Of a DNA stretch of 64,000 bases, positions 11,611-22,731 are shown in pieces. Below the pieces are notes generated by a model. That model was not told where the DNA came from, ran no database searches, and saw only the letters and a list, made by a program, of their open reading frames with translations. The DNA is from Guillardia theta CCMP2712 (Eukaryota; Cryptophyceae; Pyrenomonadales; Geminigeraceae). The stretch is taken from positions 124,001 through 188,000 of the forward strand of contig NW_005434669.1 in the NCBI RefSeq assembly GCF_000315625.1, read 5' to 3'. The translations under genes were made by a program, and so were the position numbers. The stretch's first letter is position 1. Each line of letters begins with the position of its first letter.

Positions 11611-13360
11611 CCTTGTCTTTCTGACAGCAGCTCTGTTGACTCTTTTTGAACTCAGGTAATCTGATCATGAATCACTGCGGCAGGAAACTTGGTTCTCACT
11701 TGCGCAACTTGCTTTCCACTGATACAATAGGGCTTATCCGATGATCAAGGTTTGAAGCCAGAATCTCCTTGTGCCATGACGTCATATCATGAATATGATA
11801 TCATTGAAGGATTGTAATTTATCATCTCTAGCACCAAAGATTTGAAGTCACAGCGGTCTGCCAGTGCTACTCACGGCACTGATGCCGGTAGGCCCGGCCC
11901 GGGCTTCGGCCCTCAGCGGCTCAACTTGATGACCGTGACTGACAAGGGCTCAGTCACGGTTAGACTCGGTACGACCGCCGCGGTCGGTCCACTGACCGTC
12001 CGAACTTGTCACTGTAGCACCGGGCCGCCGCACTGCGGCTAGTATAGAGCAGGCTAATCGAAGTTTGGGAATTGCGAATGTGATCAATTCTCAATCAACA
12101 ATCAAGACTTACGGTTGTGAACAAATCCACACTGACAGGAGTTAGATTTGATTTACTATAAAGTAGGCACTCCGGGAGTATCCACGTGTGTGAGATAACA
12201 TGACTGAGAGTATTATACGATCACTGTAATTGTCTCTGACTGTTTGTACTGATTGTCACTTTGGATACACACGTAGTGTTGATCCCCGTGTTGTGCATTA
12301 TCCACGAAAGTAAGCGTAGAGATTGGATAGGGAAATGGCAGCCCCATTGGTACGGTAACTTGGTTTCTTTTTAGGGACCAAACTGGTATTGAAGATACGC
12401 CCGGTGATTAGATAGTCGATTGACTAAACATGCCATGATACCTAGGTTTGTACAGCACCCGGTACATGTAACATATTGAATATCTCATACTAATTCGATA
12501 TGCGACATAGTATCACTGGCGATACCAAACTTTCAGAGTTCCAATACTAAGACCCACTCCAGTCCTGAGTCACAGTGGTACTGTCAGTGATTGCTGATGT
12601 ACTCGCTGTAGTACTGGATGATGCCATATGGTACGAGCATTTAAAACTCCCCATATCGGACTTTTACAGCATCAGTGCGGTCGGCCCGGCGTGGCCGCGC
12701 ACTGAACTTTCGGAACTTGACTCAGTCGACTGGCGGTCCGAGAGCCAGGCTCGGACTCACTGACGGTGGTCCGCAAGCCTGACTCCGGGTCCGGCGGAGC
12801 CCCGGCGGGGCTGAGCGCGCGGGCCCGGCGGGACTGACCTGAATTCACTAACTTAACCCGGCTTTCAACTAAACCCGGAGTTATATGCGAGTCACAGCAA
12901 ACTAAACTTTCTACACCCTCTGTATTACCCATCGCTGCACATCCTGAGCAATTTGAAATAGTTCAATGAAATTTCAGTGCAGGTTTGAATATATTGCGGT
13001 AAATTTGAAACATTTGATATATCTTGCGTCCTCACTCACTACCCCCACCCCCTCGAAATCATCATTTGGTGAAATATGGCGGGAAGCGGGAGTAAAGTCG
13101 TGCGAGACAGGGAAGGAAGGGGTCAGGGAGGAGGGGTTTGTTAACTGAGAAGAGGCAGAAGATGCTCTGATGAAAGTCGAAGACACGAGCTGAGCATGGC
13201 GAGGCTAGGATGACAGCCGGGAGGTGGGAAGTCAGCAAGGGTTTCATCCTTGAATTAGCGGAACAGCTCACCTGTCTAGGACCCGTTCATTCCAGTTGTT
13301 GTCCCTGTCTGACAGATTTGTGTGTATTTCCAAATCTCAGTGAGTAATTTTCCTTCCTTC
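11611..13360. other. Gene-poor spacer with GC islands
   Basis: No supported gene. GC-rich segments occur at 11860-12045 and 12665-12850, separated by AT-richer sequence. A perfect inverted repeat with 11-base arms (ACCGTGACTGA / TCAGTCACGGT, 7-base loop) lies at 11932-11960. Exons upstream of the lipase could be hidden after about 12960. Confidence 0.5.
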
Positions 13361-13491
13361 CAGGAGATCTTCAAGGACTCGAATATGGCTCCTCGGTGTA
13401 CGAGCTTGTTGCACCAGAGTTTCGTGCTGCATTCCTAGCCCTTATTCGATCGCTTTGAGGGGCTTCTACCAGTCGCCGGCAGCGCGGGAGA

Positions 13492-15142
13492 ATGCCAACA
13501 GGATCAAGCACGTCTTTCTTTGGGAGGTTTCTGAAGAAGATTGATGTGTTTTCTTTCTTCAGCGAAAGACACGATCACGAACGATGGTACCTCCAAATGG
13601 ACAATGCAACGTCCTACAACGAGTGGCTGGAGGCGGCTCGTGCTCTTGATGAGATCGAAGGTCACGATCGATGGAAAGCTGAGGATGAATCTGAGCTGTA
13701 TGACTCGAAACTCATCCGGGATAGACTGCAGGACATGCGGAGGTTGGAGGCTTCCAAGGATATTCAAGGGATCATGTTCAACCTCCGATCGGGGCTTGTT
13801 CGTGGACTTGGAGGGGTTGGGAATCAAGCTCTACACACACACTGTTATGTGGGAACAAAGAGGCTGATCGAAGAGCATACAGGTCAGACCCTGCGGCTCC
13901 TCAAGATGGTTCACGATGCTCCTGAAGAGCAGCTGCCCTTAGAGAAGAAGCTTGCTTTCTTCGCTGAATCCCGACATGCGCTGGGGAAAACAGCCCTGCT
14001 TCTTTCAGGAGGAGCGTCTTTGGGCATGTACCACTTCGGGGTCCTGAAGGCCTTGCACGAGCACAACTTGCTTCCTCGTATCATCTCTGGAAGCTCCGCC
14101 GGATCCATCGTTGCGGCGCTGGTGGGAGTGAGGACGGTTGAGGAGATGTCAGAGTTGTTCGTTCCGGGATCCATCGACCTGACTTTCTTTCCTCCTGCGG
14201 GCTCCTTCAGGAGGAAGCTCAAGAGGCTTCTGCTGGAAGGTCACCTGATGGAAGTCAAGGTGCTGCAGCGAGCGCTCAGGATTAATCTTGGTGACGTGAC
14301 CTTCTACGAAGCGTACGAGAGGACGGGGAGGATCGTGAACATCACAGTCAGTCCTGCCAACGACTACGAGCGTCCTCGCCTCCTCAACTACCTCACGTCG
14401 CCCAACGTTCTCATCTGGAGCGCCGCATGCGCCTCCTGCGCTTTTCCGATACTCTTCCAGCCAGTGGAGCTGGTGGCGAAGAACGAGGCAGGGGAGATGG
14501 TGCCCTATCATCTGACAGACGTCAAGTGGAAGGACGGATCTCTGCAGACAGACCTGCCGATCGCTCGCCTCTCCGAGCTCTTCAACGTCAACCACTTCAT
14601 CGTGTCGCAGACGAACCCGCACGCCATCCCCTTCATGTGCAAACCAGCAAGGATCAGGAAGAGCAGCGAGCATCGCGCGAGGCATCGCCCGTCTATTCTG
14701 TCGCGAGGATGGAACGTCATGCGGTACCTCGTGACGTCAGAGCTTGCTCATCGCTTCAAGCAAGCTGTCACCATGGGCCTCGTCCCCAAGCTGCTCGAGG
14801 CGACCCTTTTCCAGCGGCTGAGCGGCGACATCACGATTGTCCCTCCCTTCAAGGCCTGCATGTACACTAACATCATCTCTAACCCCACATGGGATACAAT
14901 CAAACAGGTTCCCTCCTCCCTCCCCTCGCCTCATCCCCTCTGACCTGACGTCTCAGTTCATGATCGATGCTCTTCGAGCCACATGGCCCAGCATCTCCAT
15001 CATTCGCAATCACTGCGAGGTACAAGAGAGCCGTCATGCCATCTTCTCAGCACTTGCGTTCTCCAGGTCGAGATCATGCTGGACTCATGCGCCCGATCGC
15101 TTGCTAAGGAAGCACAGAGGAGAGCAGCGATCGCCTGCGACC
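13492..15142 (+). CDS. Patatin-like triacylglycerol lipase (SDP1/TGL3-4-5 type, DUF3336 + patatin)
   Basis: The product is predicted to hydrolyse triacylglycerol on lipid-droplet surfaces. Exon 1 (13492-14907, 472 codons) has a DUF3336 domain: W-Y-L-Q and SYNEWLEAARALDEIEG near residues 30-60, then GTKRLIEEHTGQ near 125. The patatin fold follows, with the oxyanion loop SGGASLGMYHFGVLKALHE and nucleophile motif GSSAG (14090-14104, about residue 203). The catalytic Asp fits the DGS in KWKDGSLQTDLP (near 14530). Exon 2 (14957-15019) reads FMIDALRATWPSISIIRNHCE and exon 3 (15067-15142) VEIMLDSCARSLAKEAQRR, both as expected for the family's C-terminus. ATG 13492 opens the long frame, but an upstream exon is possible because 13365-13455 is open in another frame. 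The 3' end beyond 15142 is unresolved. Confidence 0.85.
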
Positions 15143-15266
15143 CGTGAGATCCTCTCGACTCCTCTCTCTGCCTCTCACAAGCTTTGCAGGTCAGAGGAGC
15201 TGGACGGTATGGCCGGCCTGTACGGAGATGCAGGTCGAGAAAATTATCTCGATATTATTCAAGCTG

Positions 15267-15347
15267 AAGTCTTTTCCTCTTCCTCTTCCTCTTCCTCTTC
15301 CTCTTCCTCTTCCTCTTCCTCTTCCTCTTCCTCTTCCTCTTCCTCCA
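15267..15347. repeat. CTTCCT hexanucleotide microsatellite
   Basis: About thirteen TTCCTC units in the tail or 3' spacer of the lipase gene. Open frames across it on both strands are artefacts. Confidence 0.85.
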
Positions 15348-15483
15348 CTTCTTCCTCCTGCACATCCTTCTCCGCATGCTCAGCTTTATTCGGGGATGCG
15401 ATATGCCACGAAGACACTCCAAGAGTGACATCGCGCTCTTCCTCCCTCGCCGGTTCCTACCAGGGGACGGTAGAAGGTGAAAC

Positions 15484-15690
15484 AATCCGCCCCTTCCAGT
15501 TGTAGCTGAAGGTCAGCAGGAGCGCCATGGCTGTCGGAGCACGAATTCCTCACGTCCCAGCTGGGGGTGAGCTGGTGGACCTCAAGGCTCTCCTTGACAT
15601 GCAGTGCAGGTGATGGACATGCTGGACGATCAGCTGGAAGCTGCGGCCATGGAGTCCAACCCTTCGTCGGAGTCAAGGTGAGGGAGGAAA
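15484..15690 (+). other. Possible additional 3' exon(s) downstream of lipase
   Basis: After CAG at about 15608 the frame VMDMLDDQLEAAAMESNP (15612-15668) runs up to a GTGAGG donor. It looks like an acidic coding tail and may belong to the lipase gene, but I cannot connect the frames. Confidence 0.25.
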
Positions 15691-15909
15691 AGTTATCCCC
15701 AGCTGAAACTTCCCAGCTCGCAGTCACAGGAGACCCTGCGGAGGAGGCACGAGAAGCATCCAAGATGACAGAGGAGGAGAGGAGAAGGAGAATGAATTAT
15801 AGAATGAGGCACGTTTACTTGCTGAGTCAAGTACAGTGTTATCTTATGATCGAACCTAAAGCAGGCAGAAATGTAAGGTGCAGGAAGGAATGGAGGAGGA
15901 GGGGGAGGA

Positions 15910-16042
15910 GGAGGACAGGATTCAGTTCAGGAGTCAGGAGGACAGGATTCAGGAGTCAGGAGGACAGGATTCAGGAGTCAGGAGGACAGGAGTCAGGAGT
16001 CAGGAGGACAGGAGTCAGGAGTCAGGAGGACAGGAGTCAGGA
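15910..16042. repeat. 22-bp minisatellite
   Basis: About six tandem copies of a unit close to GAGTCAGGAGGACAGGATTCAG. The later copies carry an AGT in place of ATT. It lies in the spacer between the lipase and the minus-strand GTPase gene. Confidence 0.85.
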
Positions 16043-16157
16043 GGTAAGAGAAAAGGGGCGAGTGGGGGAGAAGGAGCAACGAAGGAGCTGAGAAGCACAG
16101 ACCTTCTTCGAGGATCCGACAGAATCCGTAGAGGCTCTGTCACCTGTCAAAGCATCG

Positions 16158-18100
16158 TCACCCTTGCTGCTTGTCAAACTTGGTATCACGTTTCTTGGGG
16201 CGGCCGCTCCCTGATGCCTCTCCCTGCTCATCGTCAGCTCTCAGCACAACTAAGTGTTATCAACCTCGTCAAGCTCGCTCGAGTGTCCGTCGCCCTCCTC
16301 CTCCTCCTCATCTTCCTCCTCCTTGTCGTCCTGTAGAAGAGCGGCCTCTGCAACTGCCCCATCCTCCTTGCGACCCGGATTTGCACTTCTGCTCAGGCAC
16401 TTCAGCTCAGGACGGACGAGGAGCAGGAGGAGGACAATAAAGAACCAAAAGATGAAAGGAGAGAGAATAAGGAGGAAAAGGCTGCTCGGGGAGCCGCAAT
16501 GATACCCGATCCAAGGACGGCGGACCAGGTGGAGACATGCTCGGGGGTCAAGATGGTTGAGAATCTCTTCGATAAGATTCTTCACTCCCGTAACCTTGAG
16601 ACCTGGTGAGCTGACTTCCCGTCCCCTCTCCGCTCCTCCTGCTCCACCACCAACTCCTCCTTCCACTTCTCCTTCCCTTCCACTCCTTCCATATCTTTTC
16701 CCCGCAGTCTCATCGTCTCGGGCTGACCTTGTATCTGTGTCCTCTGACCGTCTTCTCTTCGCTGTTGATCTCGATGAGGGAGGCCTGGTATTGGCGAGGC
16801 CACTTAGAAAAGGGGATGAAGATAAAGGAAACATGGGAGGGAGAGGAAGCGATTAGGAGAGGAAGGGAGGTTAGCGAGAGGCATAACTAGGGAGGAAGGG
16901 AGAGAAGAGGGAGCAAATTTGGTGTAAAGACTCGCACAGAACAAAACACGGACAAGTGAAACTACACGGAAGGTGCACTAACCGGCTTGCCAAGACCATT
17001 GTATCCCAGCTGCATTATGACATCCTTGAATGCGCTGCAAGCCTCTCAGCTTTTGCCGAGTAATTCATAACCCTCACGTCCTGATTTCAGCCAACGCGCT
17101 GTCATCCACACTACAAACATCCGTGATTGCCAGAATGAGCGGAACCTGAGCAGGGGCAGCCAAGTTATTGTATTGTGCAGGAGGGGGGAAGACGAGGACG
17201 AGGACGAGGACGAGGAGGACGAGGACGAGGAGGACGAGGACGAGGAGGACGAGGAGAACAGAGGAACCTGCATGGAGTGAGGGATTTTGAAGATCTCCAG
17301 CATTCGCTGCGGTATGACGCGACTGTTGAGGGTCAGTGATTCAGTTGGACACGCACGAGGGCCAAACCTGCTTGCTCGGTGACAGTAAACGGCCACTAGG
17401 GGGCGAACTTTGAGATCTCTTTTGGTCATCAGAGTGGTGATCCTGCAAACAAACGGTTTGCCTTTCAGAGTTTCTCCACTGCCTTTGTTGTCGCAGGTGA
17501 ACTACAGTGATGTGCAAGGTATTATAGCACACCAGTTCAAGTCATCACCTCTGCAGCCATCTTGACCAGGTGAAATGTGTCTTCTGCTTTTCCCACCACG
17601 ACTGTTCTTTCTTTTCCGCCTGCCCCATGCGCATCAATGTGAAACGCGCCTGCTCTACCAACACAACCAACCTCCTCAGGGGAAAGCGGGAGTTTGAAAC
17701 CTGGAGTGTCGATCCATCTCAGTCCGCACTCAGACCTTGAGCGTGCGGCAATTAGTGGGAAACTTGTCATCGCAACAAGAGATGCTACTTGTGTCTCAGC
17801 TCGCAGGTCGTTCCGCAGTGGGTCGACGACGTAACGATAGAGTTGTCGCCTGTGATGACTTTGACCTGTTCCAACTTGAGCCCGACTTCCACGCTCCTCC
17901 TCACGTCAGGCTACCAGCAGAGATTTCCCGGCTCCTGTCTCTCCTATCATCAGGATGTTCACCCCATGAAGCGGAAGCTGGCGAGGAAAGTCCGTGCTGC
18001 AGCCAATCTTGCGAGAGTCTAAGGGGTGGGAAGCGAAAGAGGCATCAACATGTGACATGCCTGCTTCGCGCAATCGACGAAGTCCAAAGTCGCGTTCCAT
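16158..18100 (-). CDS. P-loop GTPase with C-terminal membrane anchor (Toc34/AIG1/septin-like class, tentative)
   Basis: The minus strand encodes a GTP-binding protein. From ATG 18098-18100 the first exon leads to GVNILMIGETGAGKSLL, a clear G1/P-loop. A following exon reads VITGDNSIVTSSTHCGTTCE (switch I/G2-like). After a 50-nt intron it continues LRWIDTPGFKLPLSPEE, the G3 motif. Later exons give KPFVCRITTLMTKRDLKVRP and LNSRVIPQRMLEIFKI. Beyond an intron with GAGGAC repeats comes VPLILAITDVCSVDDSA, plausibly G4. Near the C-terminus a helix, LFLLILSPFIFWFFIVLLLL (about 16500-16440), is followed by an acidic tail and GRPKKRDTKF, ending TGA at 16158-16160. The G1-G3 order and tail anchor suggest an organelle outer-membrane or vesicle GTPase. 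The G1-to-G2 splice is not resolved cleanly. Confidence 0.6.
17185..17262. repeat. GAGGAC/GAC repeat in GTPase intron
   Basis: Tandem GACGAG and GAGGAC units in an intron of the minus-strand GTPase gene. It is read as poly-Ser or poly-Asp in artefact frames. Confidence 0.8.
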
Positions 18101-19248
18101 TCTGTCTGATCGTCACAAGAACTACAAGGTTGGAACGAGGAATCTGCCCCTGACCTTTGAAGAAACTGTCCAGAAGGTTCGGGTCGGACAGGGCAACTCG
18201 CGCAGACTCCAGATTTCTGAAGAGAGAGATGAAGAGGAAGGAGGGGTATAGGGCGAAGGAGGACATGGGAAGGACGAGGTGCGAAGGAGGAGATCAGAAG
18301 GAGGAGGAAAGAGTGGGAAGTATCAGATAGACATGTCAAACATGGAAAGGTATGCTGAGTCAGCGCAGCGCAAAGTCCTTGCCTGAAGGCTATCTTCCTT
18401 TTTGACCACGGGCTCTCGTCCAACTCGAAAGATTGGTTGGACCTGGCAGTATCAACATCACAAAAGAGCGGCACAATGCGGAGGTCAGTGGAGGACGTGA
18501 ATCCTCCACTGTCTTTGAAGAACAAGGGAGGAGGAGGGGCCGGTGATGGTTGCCGGAACACATGGGGCGTAGGGGAACCATGCCCTAGCAAGCTGGAGGG
18601 TGAAGACAGACTCCACAGCCATGAGGGATGGGCATGAATGCGGTGCAGAAGGAGACTGGGAGCAGGAGGAGAGGAGGAGGAGGATGGAGAGAGAGAGAGA
18701 GAGACAACAGAGATCAAAGCCATGAAGTCGGTGAAAGGGACAGCTTACTGCATTGCCGGGATAGCCGTTATACTTTCGAGGTTCTCAGCTTAGGGGATGT
18801 AACGGTTCAAAAGTCGAAGTTGATCGGAACTCGGAACTGATGAGTCATCACTGGGCGCGGGACTCTCAGCGGCCTGTGGCAGCTGCGGCAGCCGGGCTCG
18901 GCTGACTCAGTTCCCTCCGGCGTCCGAGTCACCGGATAAATTCAAGTAATGCTCATATCATGCAAGTGAGGCGAGTCTGCCGATATGATCAGTAACTTCC
19001 GACTCAGTGACGGTTCTCGAGTCCGATCAGTCTCGCACGTCACAGTCGCACGGTCCCCGGCCCCGGTTCCAAGCCTTGTCACAGCCTCAGTTGTAGCGGC
19101 CTGGCAGCTAAGGGGCGCGGCGGCACCGCGTTCAAGTGGACGGTTGGCTGCGATAGAGTCACCGTGAAGGATTCTTGACTAGATTCTTGAACTTATATAC
19201 TGAAATACTAGACCTCGTGAAGTTTATTATAGTATTGGCAACCAACAG
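18101..19248. other. Spacer with GC island between two divergent-looking minus genes
   Basis: A stretch near 18500-18395 (minus) reads RIVPLFCDVDTARSNQSFEL and may be an upstream exon of the GTPase gene. From 18840 to 19160 there is a GC-rich island with GACTCAG/GTCAC words, ending just before the 3' end of the next gene. Confidence 0.4.
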
Positions 19249-21426
19249 TCACCAAGAGAATAATTCCGAGATGAGCCGTCCACGCACCCGACTATGCTTG
19301 CTCAAATCGCGAGCCACGCCTCGGTTCCCTCCACAATAGAAAGTCATCGCATATGCTCTGGTCCGACGGTCGCGCGCTCGTGCAGCAAGATCAAGCGCTT
19401 CTTGCACGAAGTTGAACTTTCCAAGAGTACATAGTGCCCGCGTTGACTGTGGCAGTGTTTGACATCCAATATCGGGCAAGGAGGGACGAGTCGCCGTGTG
19501 AAGTTTCTGCGGCGACTGAAAAGGCGCAAAATGATGCTTCTCACCTGAGGAGGGAGGCTCACTGACCTCTGTGATCAGGTTCTCCTCCCTGTTGTAGGCG
19601 TAGACTCGCACGTATTCTGATGTGCTCAGCCCAGCTAAGACACAGTGAGACGTCTGCGAATTTGCGGTGCCGGTCACGAAAACATGAATCCGTAGTACCT
19701 GTCGTAGCTGTGCAGCGGCTAGATCATGCTCTGCAGCACCAACCGCCTTGTGGATGACCTGAAGAGCCTGCTGGGCAAGAGGAAGCTGCGCCATCCGGAC
19801 AAGCCAAACTACATCGACTTCGGGGAAGCTTGCATCAAACTCCTGCAGGAATCGGAGACAAGGAGTGATTCCGATCCCCTGTGCGAATGCGAGGAAACTT
19901 TCGCGAGTCAAGATCTCCGATACCTTGAGTCCCTGCAACTTGACTGCAGCACGCTTCAAGGCATAGCGAAAAGTCTGCACGGGGCTGACGTACGGACCCT
20001 GGATCTGAAACTCGAGCTTGCTGGCGGTGTAGCTAAGAGATAGTACTTGCTTCTGCAATGCCCAACACCAGTCGCGCTTGTCGTCTGACACATCTACCCA
20101 CAACATAGCGCAGCTTTCATTGTCGGGATCTTCCATGGCGCTGAAGACGTGCCATCTTCGGTCACAGCGGTCGTCAACGAGTCGGATATACATATATCCC
20201 ATCACTTCCTTCCACCCTTGCGAGGCCATCGGAACTCTGAGAGAGACAAAAGTCGGCTGCTGCTTCACGTTGTGATAGACGGTGACATTGCTCCAGCTTT
20301 CTTGTGCCAGTCTCTGTTCTTGCTGCGATGCTCGCTCGTTCCAGTACCACCTCCAGTAGGCTTCCGCTGGCATCGACCTGAGATCCTGAGGCTCTTGCCT
20401 GCAAGATGCTGCAAGGATGTGCGAGTTGTTGCAGAGGCTACGGGACCCGATCCACACGTCGAGCAGGTAGATCGACAAAGGGGCGGCCACCATGCACACG
20501 CCAAGTATTTCGGGGATGTGAAACATCAAGACGATGACAAACATCATCCAGAAGACGTTGTGCCAGCGACTGCGAGTGTCGTAAGTCATGGTGAAGGAAA
20601 TCTTTGAGTTTGAGGACCCGCCGGGGTCTTGCTCTGCTCGAGTTCGGAGTAGCGGAGGAAAAGCCATGACGGCAACAGCCCCGAGCAGCGCGACGAGCGC
20701 AATGAGGCCTGTATATGTCACGCGATCCCTCATCAAACAACTCCAGAGGGAGGATCGGACAGCAGAAGACAAGATCGATTGGTAACTCCAACGAGCTGCA
20801 TGCGCGAGGACATGCGCCATGGAAGCTACCAGCACAAGCATCCCCGCGCTGCCATGGTTGTGAAGCGCCTGATTCACGTCGTTGACATAGAGCGTCCAGG
20901 TGTAGTGTGCCTTGGGAAACTTGTTGAGCAGCCAGACATTGAGGTTGCGACTCTTGCCCAGAAACAGCACCCACATCGCCCCGTACATGACGAAGGCTGC
21001 GAACTTGGCAATGAGCACGAGACCCACATCCAACCAGTCGTAGACGCACCCTGTCGGGAAGTTGGTGCAGGACTCTTGTTCTAGCTCCTTCATCAACGCT
21101 CGGAGGACTTCCACCACGGTCAGCAACAAACTCGCGGCCACACCGAGGAGAAGCAGACCCAGCCGCCCCACCAGCAACCGGGTTCGGTTCGCGAGCAGGT
21201 CGAGCAGTGTCCGGAGGCCCATCGTCGCATTCTGCCCAGAAACCTCAGGCAAGCTTTCGAGCTCCGAGAGCTGAAGGCCACTGTCTTCTTGCAAGCATAC
21301 GTCTACGTCGAGGATGGTCTCAGCTGGTGTAGCAGGGTCCTCGAGGTCTCGTGTAGGACTCGTCGAGTGGGCTTGCAGCGAGGAGGCCCAACACATGTTG
21401 GCGTTCACAACGCAGGGCTGAGACAT
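19249..21426 (-). CDS. NADPH oxidase / ferric reductase-like flavocytochrome (intronless)
   Basis: A single 725-codon frame from ATG 21424-21426. A hydrophobic domain of about six helices is followed by a cytosolic flavin/NAD(P)H reductase-like region. Two heme-ligand pairs are visible, each H-x13-H: the second His of ALHNHGSAG with the first of AHVLAH, and HNVFWMMFVIVLMFH. The FAD site, normally HPFT/S, reads RRWHVFSAMEDPDNES. The GPYG position reads QGPYVSP. The NADPH sites read FAQGIGITPCLRFLQEFDA and MTFYCGGNRGVARDLSKHS at the C-terminus. The family moves electrons from NADPH across a membrane to oxygen or ferric iron. Changes at two cofactor motifs leave activity uncertain. Unlike most neighbours it has no introns, and repeat islands lie on both sides. 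No EF hands were seen. Confidence 0.75.
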   Translation of the reverse strand: MSQPCVVNANMCWASSLQAHSTSPTRDLEDPATPAETILDVDVCLQEDSGLQLSELESLPEVSGQNATMGLRTLLDLLANRTRLLVGRLGLLLLGVAASLLLTVVEVLRALMKELEQESCTNFPTGCVYDWLDVGLVLIAKFAAFVMYGAMWVLFLGKSRNLNVWLLNKFPKAHYTWTLYVNDVNQALHNHGSAGMLVLVASMAHVLAHAARWSYQSILSSAVRSSLWSCLMRDRVTYTGLIALVALLGAVAVMAFPPLLRTRAEQDPGGSSNSKISFTMTYDTRSRWHNVFWMMFVIVLMFHIPEILGVCMVAAPLSIYLLDVWIGSRSLCNNSHILAASCRQEPQDLRSMPAEAYWRWYWNERASQQEQRLAQESWSNVTVYHNVKQQPTFVSLRVPMASQGWKEVMGYMYIRLVDDRCDRRWHVFSAMEDPDNESCAMLWVDVSDDKRDWCWALQKQVLSLSYTASKLEFQIQGPYVSPVQTFRYALKRAAVKLQGLKVSEILTRESFLAFAQGIGITPCLRFLQEFDASFPEVDVVWLVRMAQLPLAQQALQVIHKAVGAAEHDLAAAQLRQVLRIHVFVTGTANSQTSHCVLAGLSTSEYVRVYAYNREENLITEVSEPPSSGEKHHFAPFQSPQKLHTATRPSLPDIGCQTLPQSTRALCTLGKFNFVQEALDLAARARDRRTRAYAMTFYCGGNRGVARDLSKHSRVRGRLISELFSW

Positions 21427-22731
21427 AATTCACAAAGAAGCACTGGGACAAGAGCGATCGGATGATAGTTGTGCCTTGATCCGGCGGCCCTTGGGAGGTT
21501 GAGGCAAAGAGGAGGTTCGATGCGCGGCCTTACCTCCTGCCTGTCGCCAAGGGTTTCAGTCTGAGATGGGGGGGTGAAGCGAAGCTTTGTCATCTTTACT
21601 AATAAAACCACCTTGACCACTACCCACCCCTGTACTGAAGTGAACTTCCGAAGCGCTCAGTACCCCCATGCGAGGGTCACACCAACCCCTACCCCCACTT
21701 GTGTAAGGAACCCACCCTTTGGCATATGAACGCCCCCAACCATCTTTGATGATGGCGTCCTTTGTCTTTGAAGAGAAATCTCCATCGCCTTGCTCGGCAT
21801 CTGGACTGCGGCGTCAGGACGCACTGCTGTGCGGTCGCAGGAAAGAAGCCGCGGTCTCTAAGAAAGCCTGCCGCAGTGCAGTGACTCCGGCGAAGCGGCA
21901 GGCCCTGGTACGGTAGGCGCATTTCTATGCCGCCTCCATACCGTCGGACTGTCACGGTCCGATCGGCCGCGGGGCTAGTGACTCGTCTTCGGCGAGTCCA
22001 TCCAGCAATGAAAGATTTATCGCACTAGTCACTGTCATGAACGTGACACAATTTACTCGCTCTCGCCGTCAGCACCCCCGCGGAAATCATCGGAAACTTG
22101 GCGAGTAGGCGCATCATTTTCCCCTTGCGGCACGCCACATCATGCCGCCGCCTATGAGCCCCCGTAGACTCACGGCCCGCGGTCCGATCGGCGCTAGTCG
22201 GACTCGTCTTCGAGTACAGTTTTAACTTAACTTTGAGCAAACGAGGGCCCCGGTCAGGCCGCCCTCGGCTCGGAGCGGCCCGGCTCAGTCGGAGCTGGCT
22301 CTGATAACCGGGCCCATAGGACCACCCTGTTTGGATATACTACCCCTAGTTCTCCTCCCTGTACCCATGTATACCCCTTGCCAATCTGGTAACTTCACCA
22401 GCACCGGTGCATTTATTATGAAATATCACCCCTTGCTTGCCACAACAAGATCACCCACCCAGCAAAGGTACGATGCAGGGCCTACTACCCCCACCCAAAT
22501 CTGCTGAACTTGGGTTTATACCCACCCCTACCTCTCGAATGCGCCCACAAACCATGCTTTGTTCATGACAGCACGAAGAGGGAAGGAGAAGGTGGAGGGA
22601 GGGGAGAGGAGGAGGATACAGAGGTGTATGAAGCATTCCAGACTACAAGTCATATTGACGATGTGAGTTAGAGCAGTCAGCAGGCTCAACTTGATCGTCC
22701 TTTGACAACTTTATCCCACTTCGTTCGTTTC
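21427..22731. other. Intergenic spacer with TACCC-rich and GC-rich segments
   Basis: No supported gene. TACCCC/ACCCACCC words dominate 21600-21715 and 22330-22545, around a GC-rich island at 21930-22300. A partial copy of repeat family R1 lies at 22207-22241. Confidence 0.5.
22207..22241 (+). repeat. Dispersed repeat family R1, partial copy E
   Basis: Retains CGAGTAC-AG, then TTTTAACTTAACTTTGAG and AAA, the 3' half of the R1 core with a few substitutions and deletions. Confidence 0.55.

Noticed and set aside
15144-15505. Poly-Ser, poly-Leu-Pro and poly-Arg-Lys frames
   Set aside because: Translations of the CTTCCT microsatellite.
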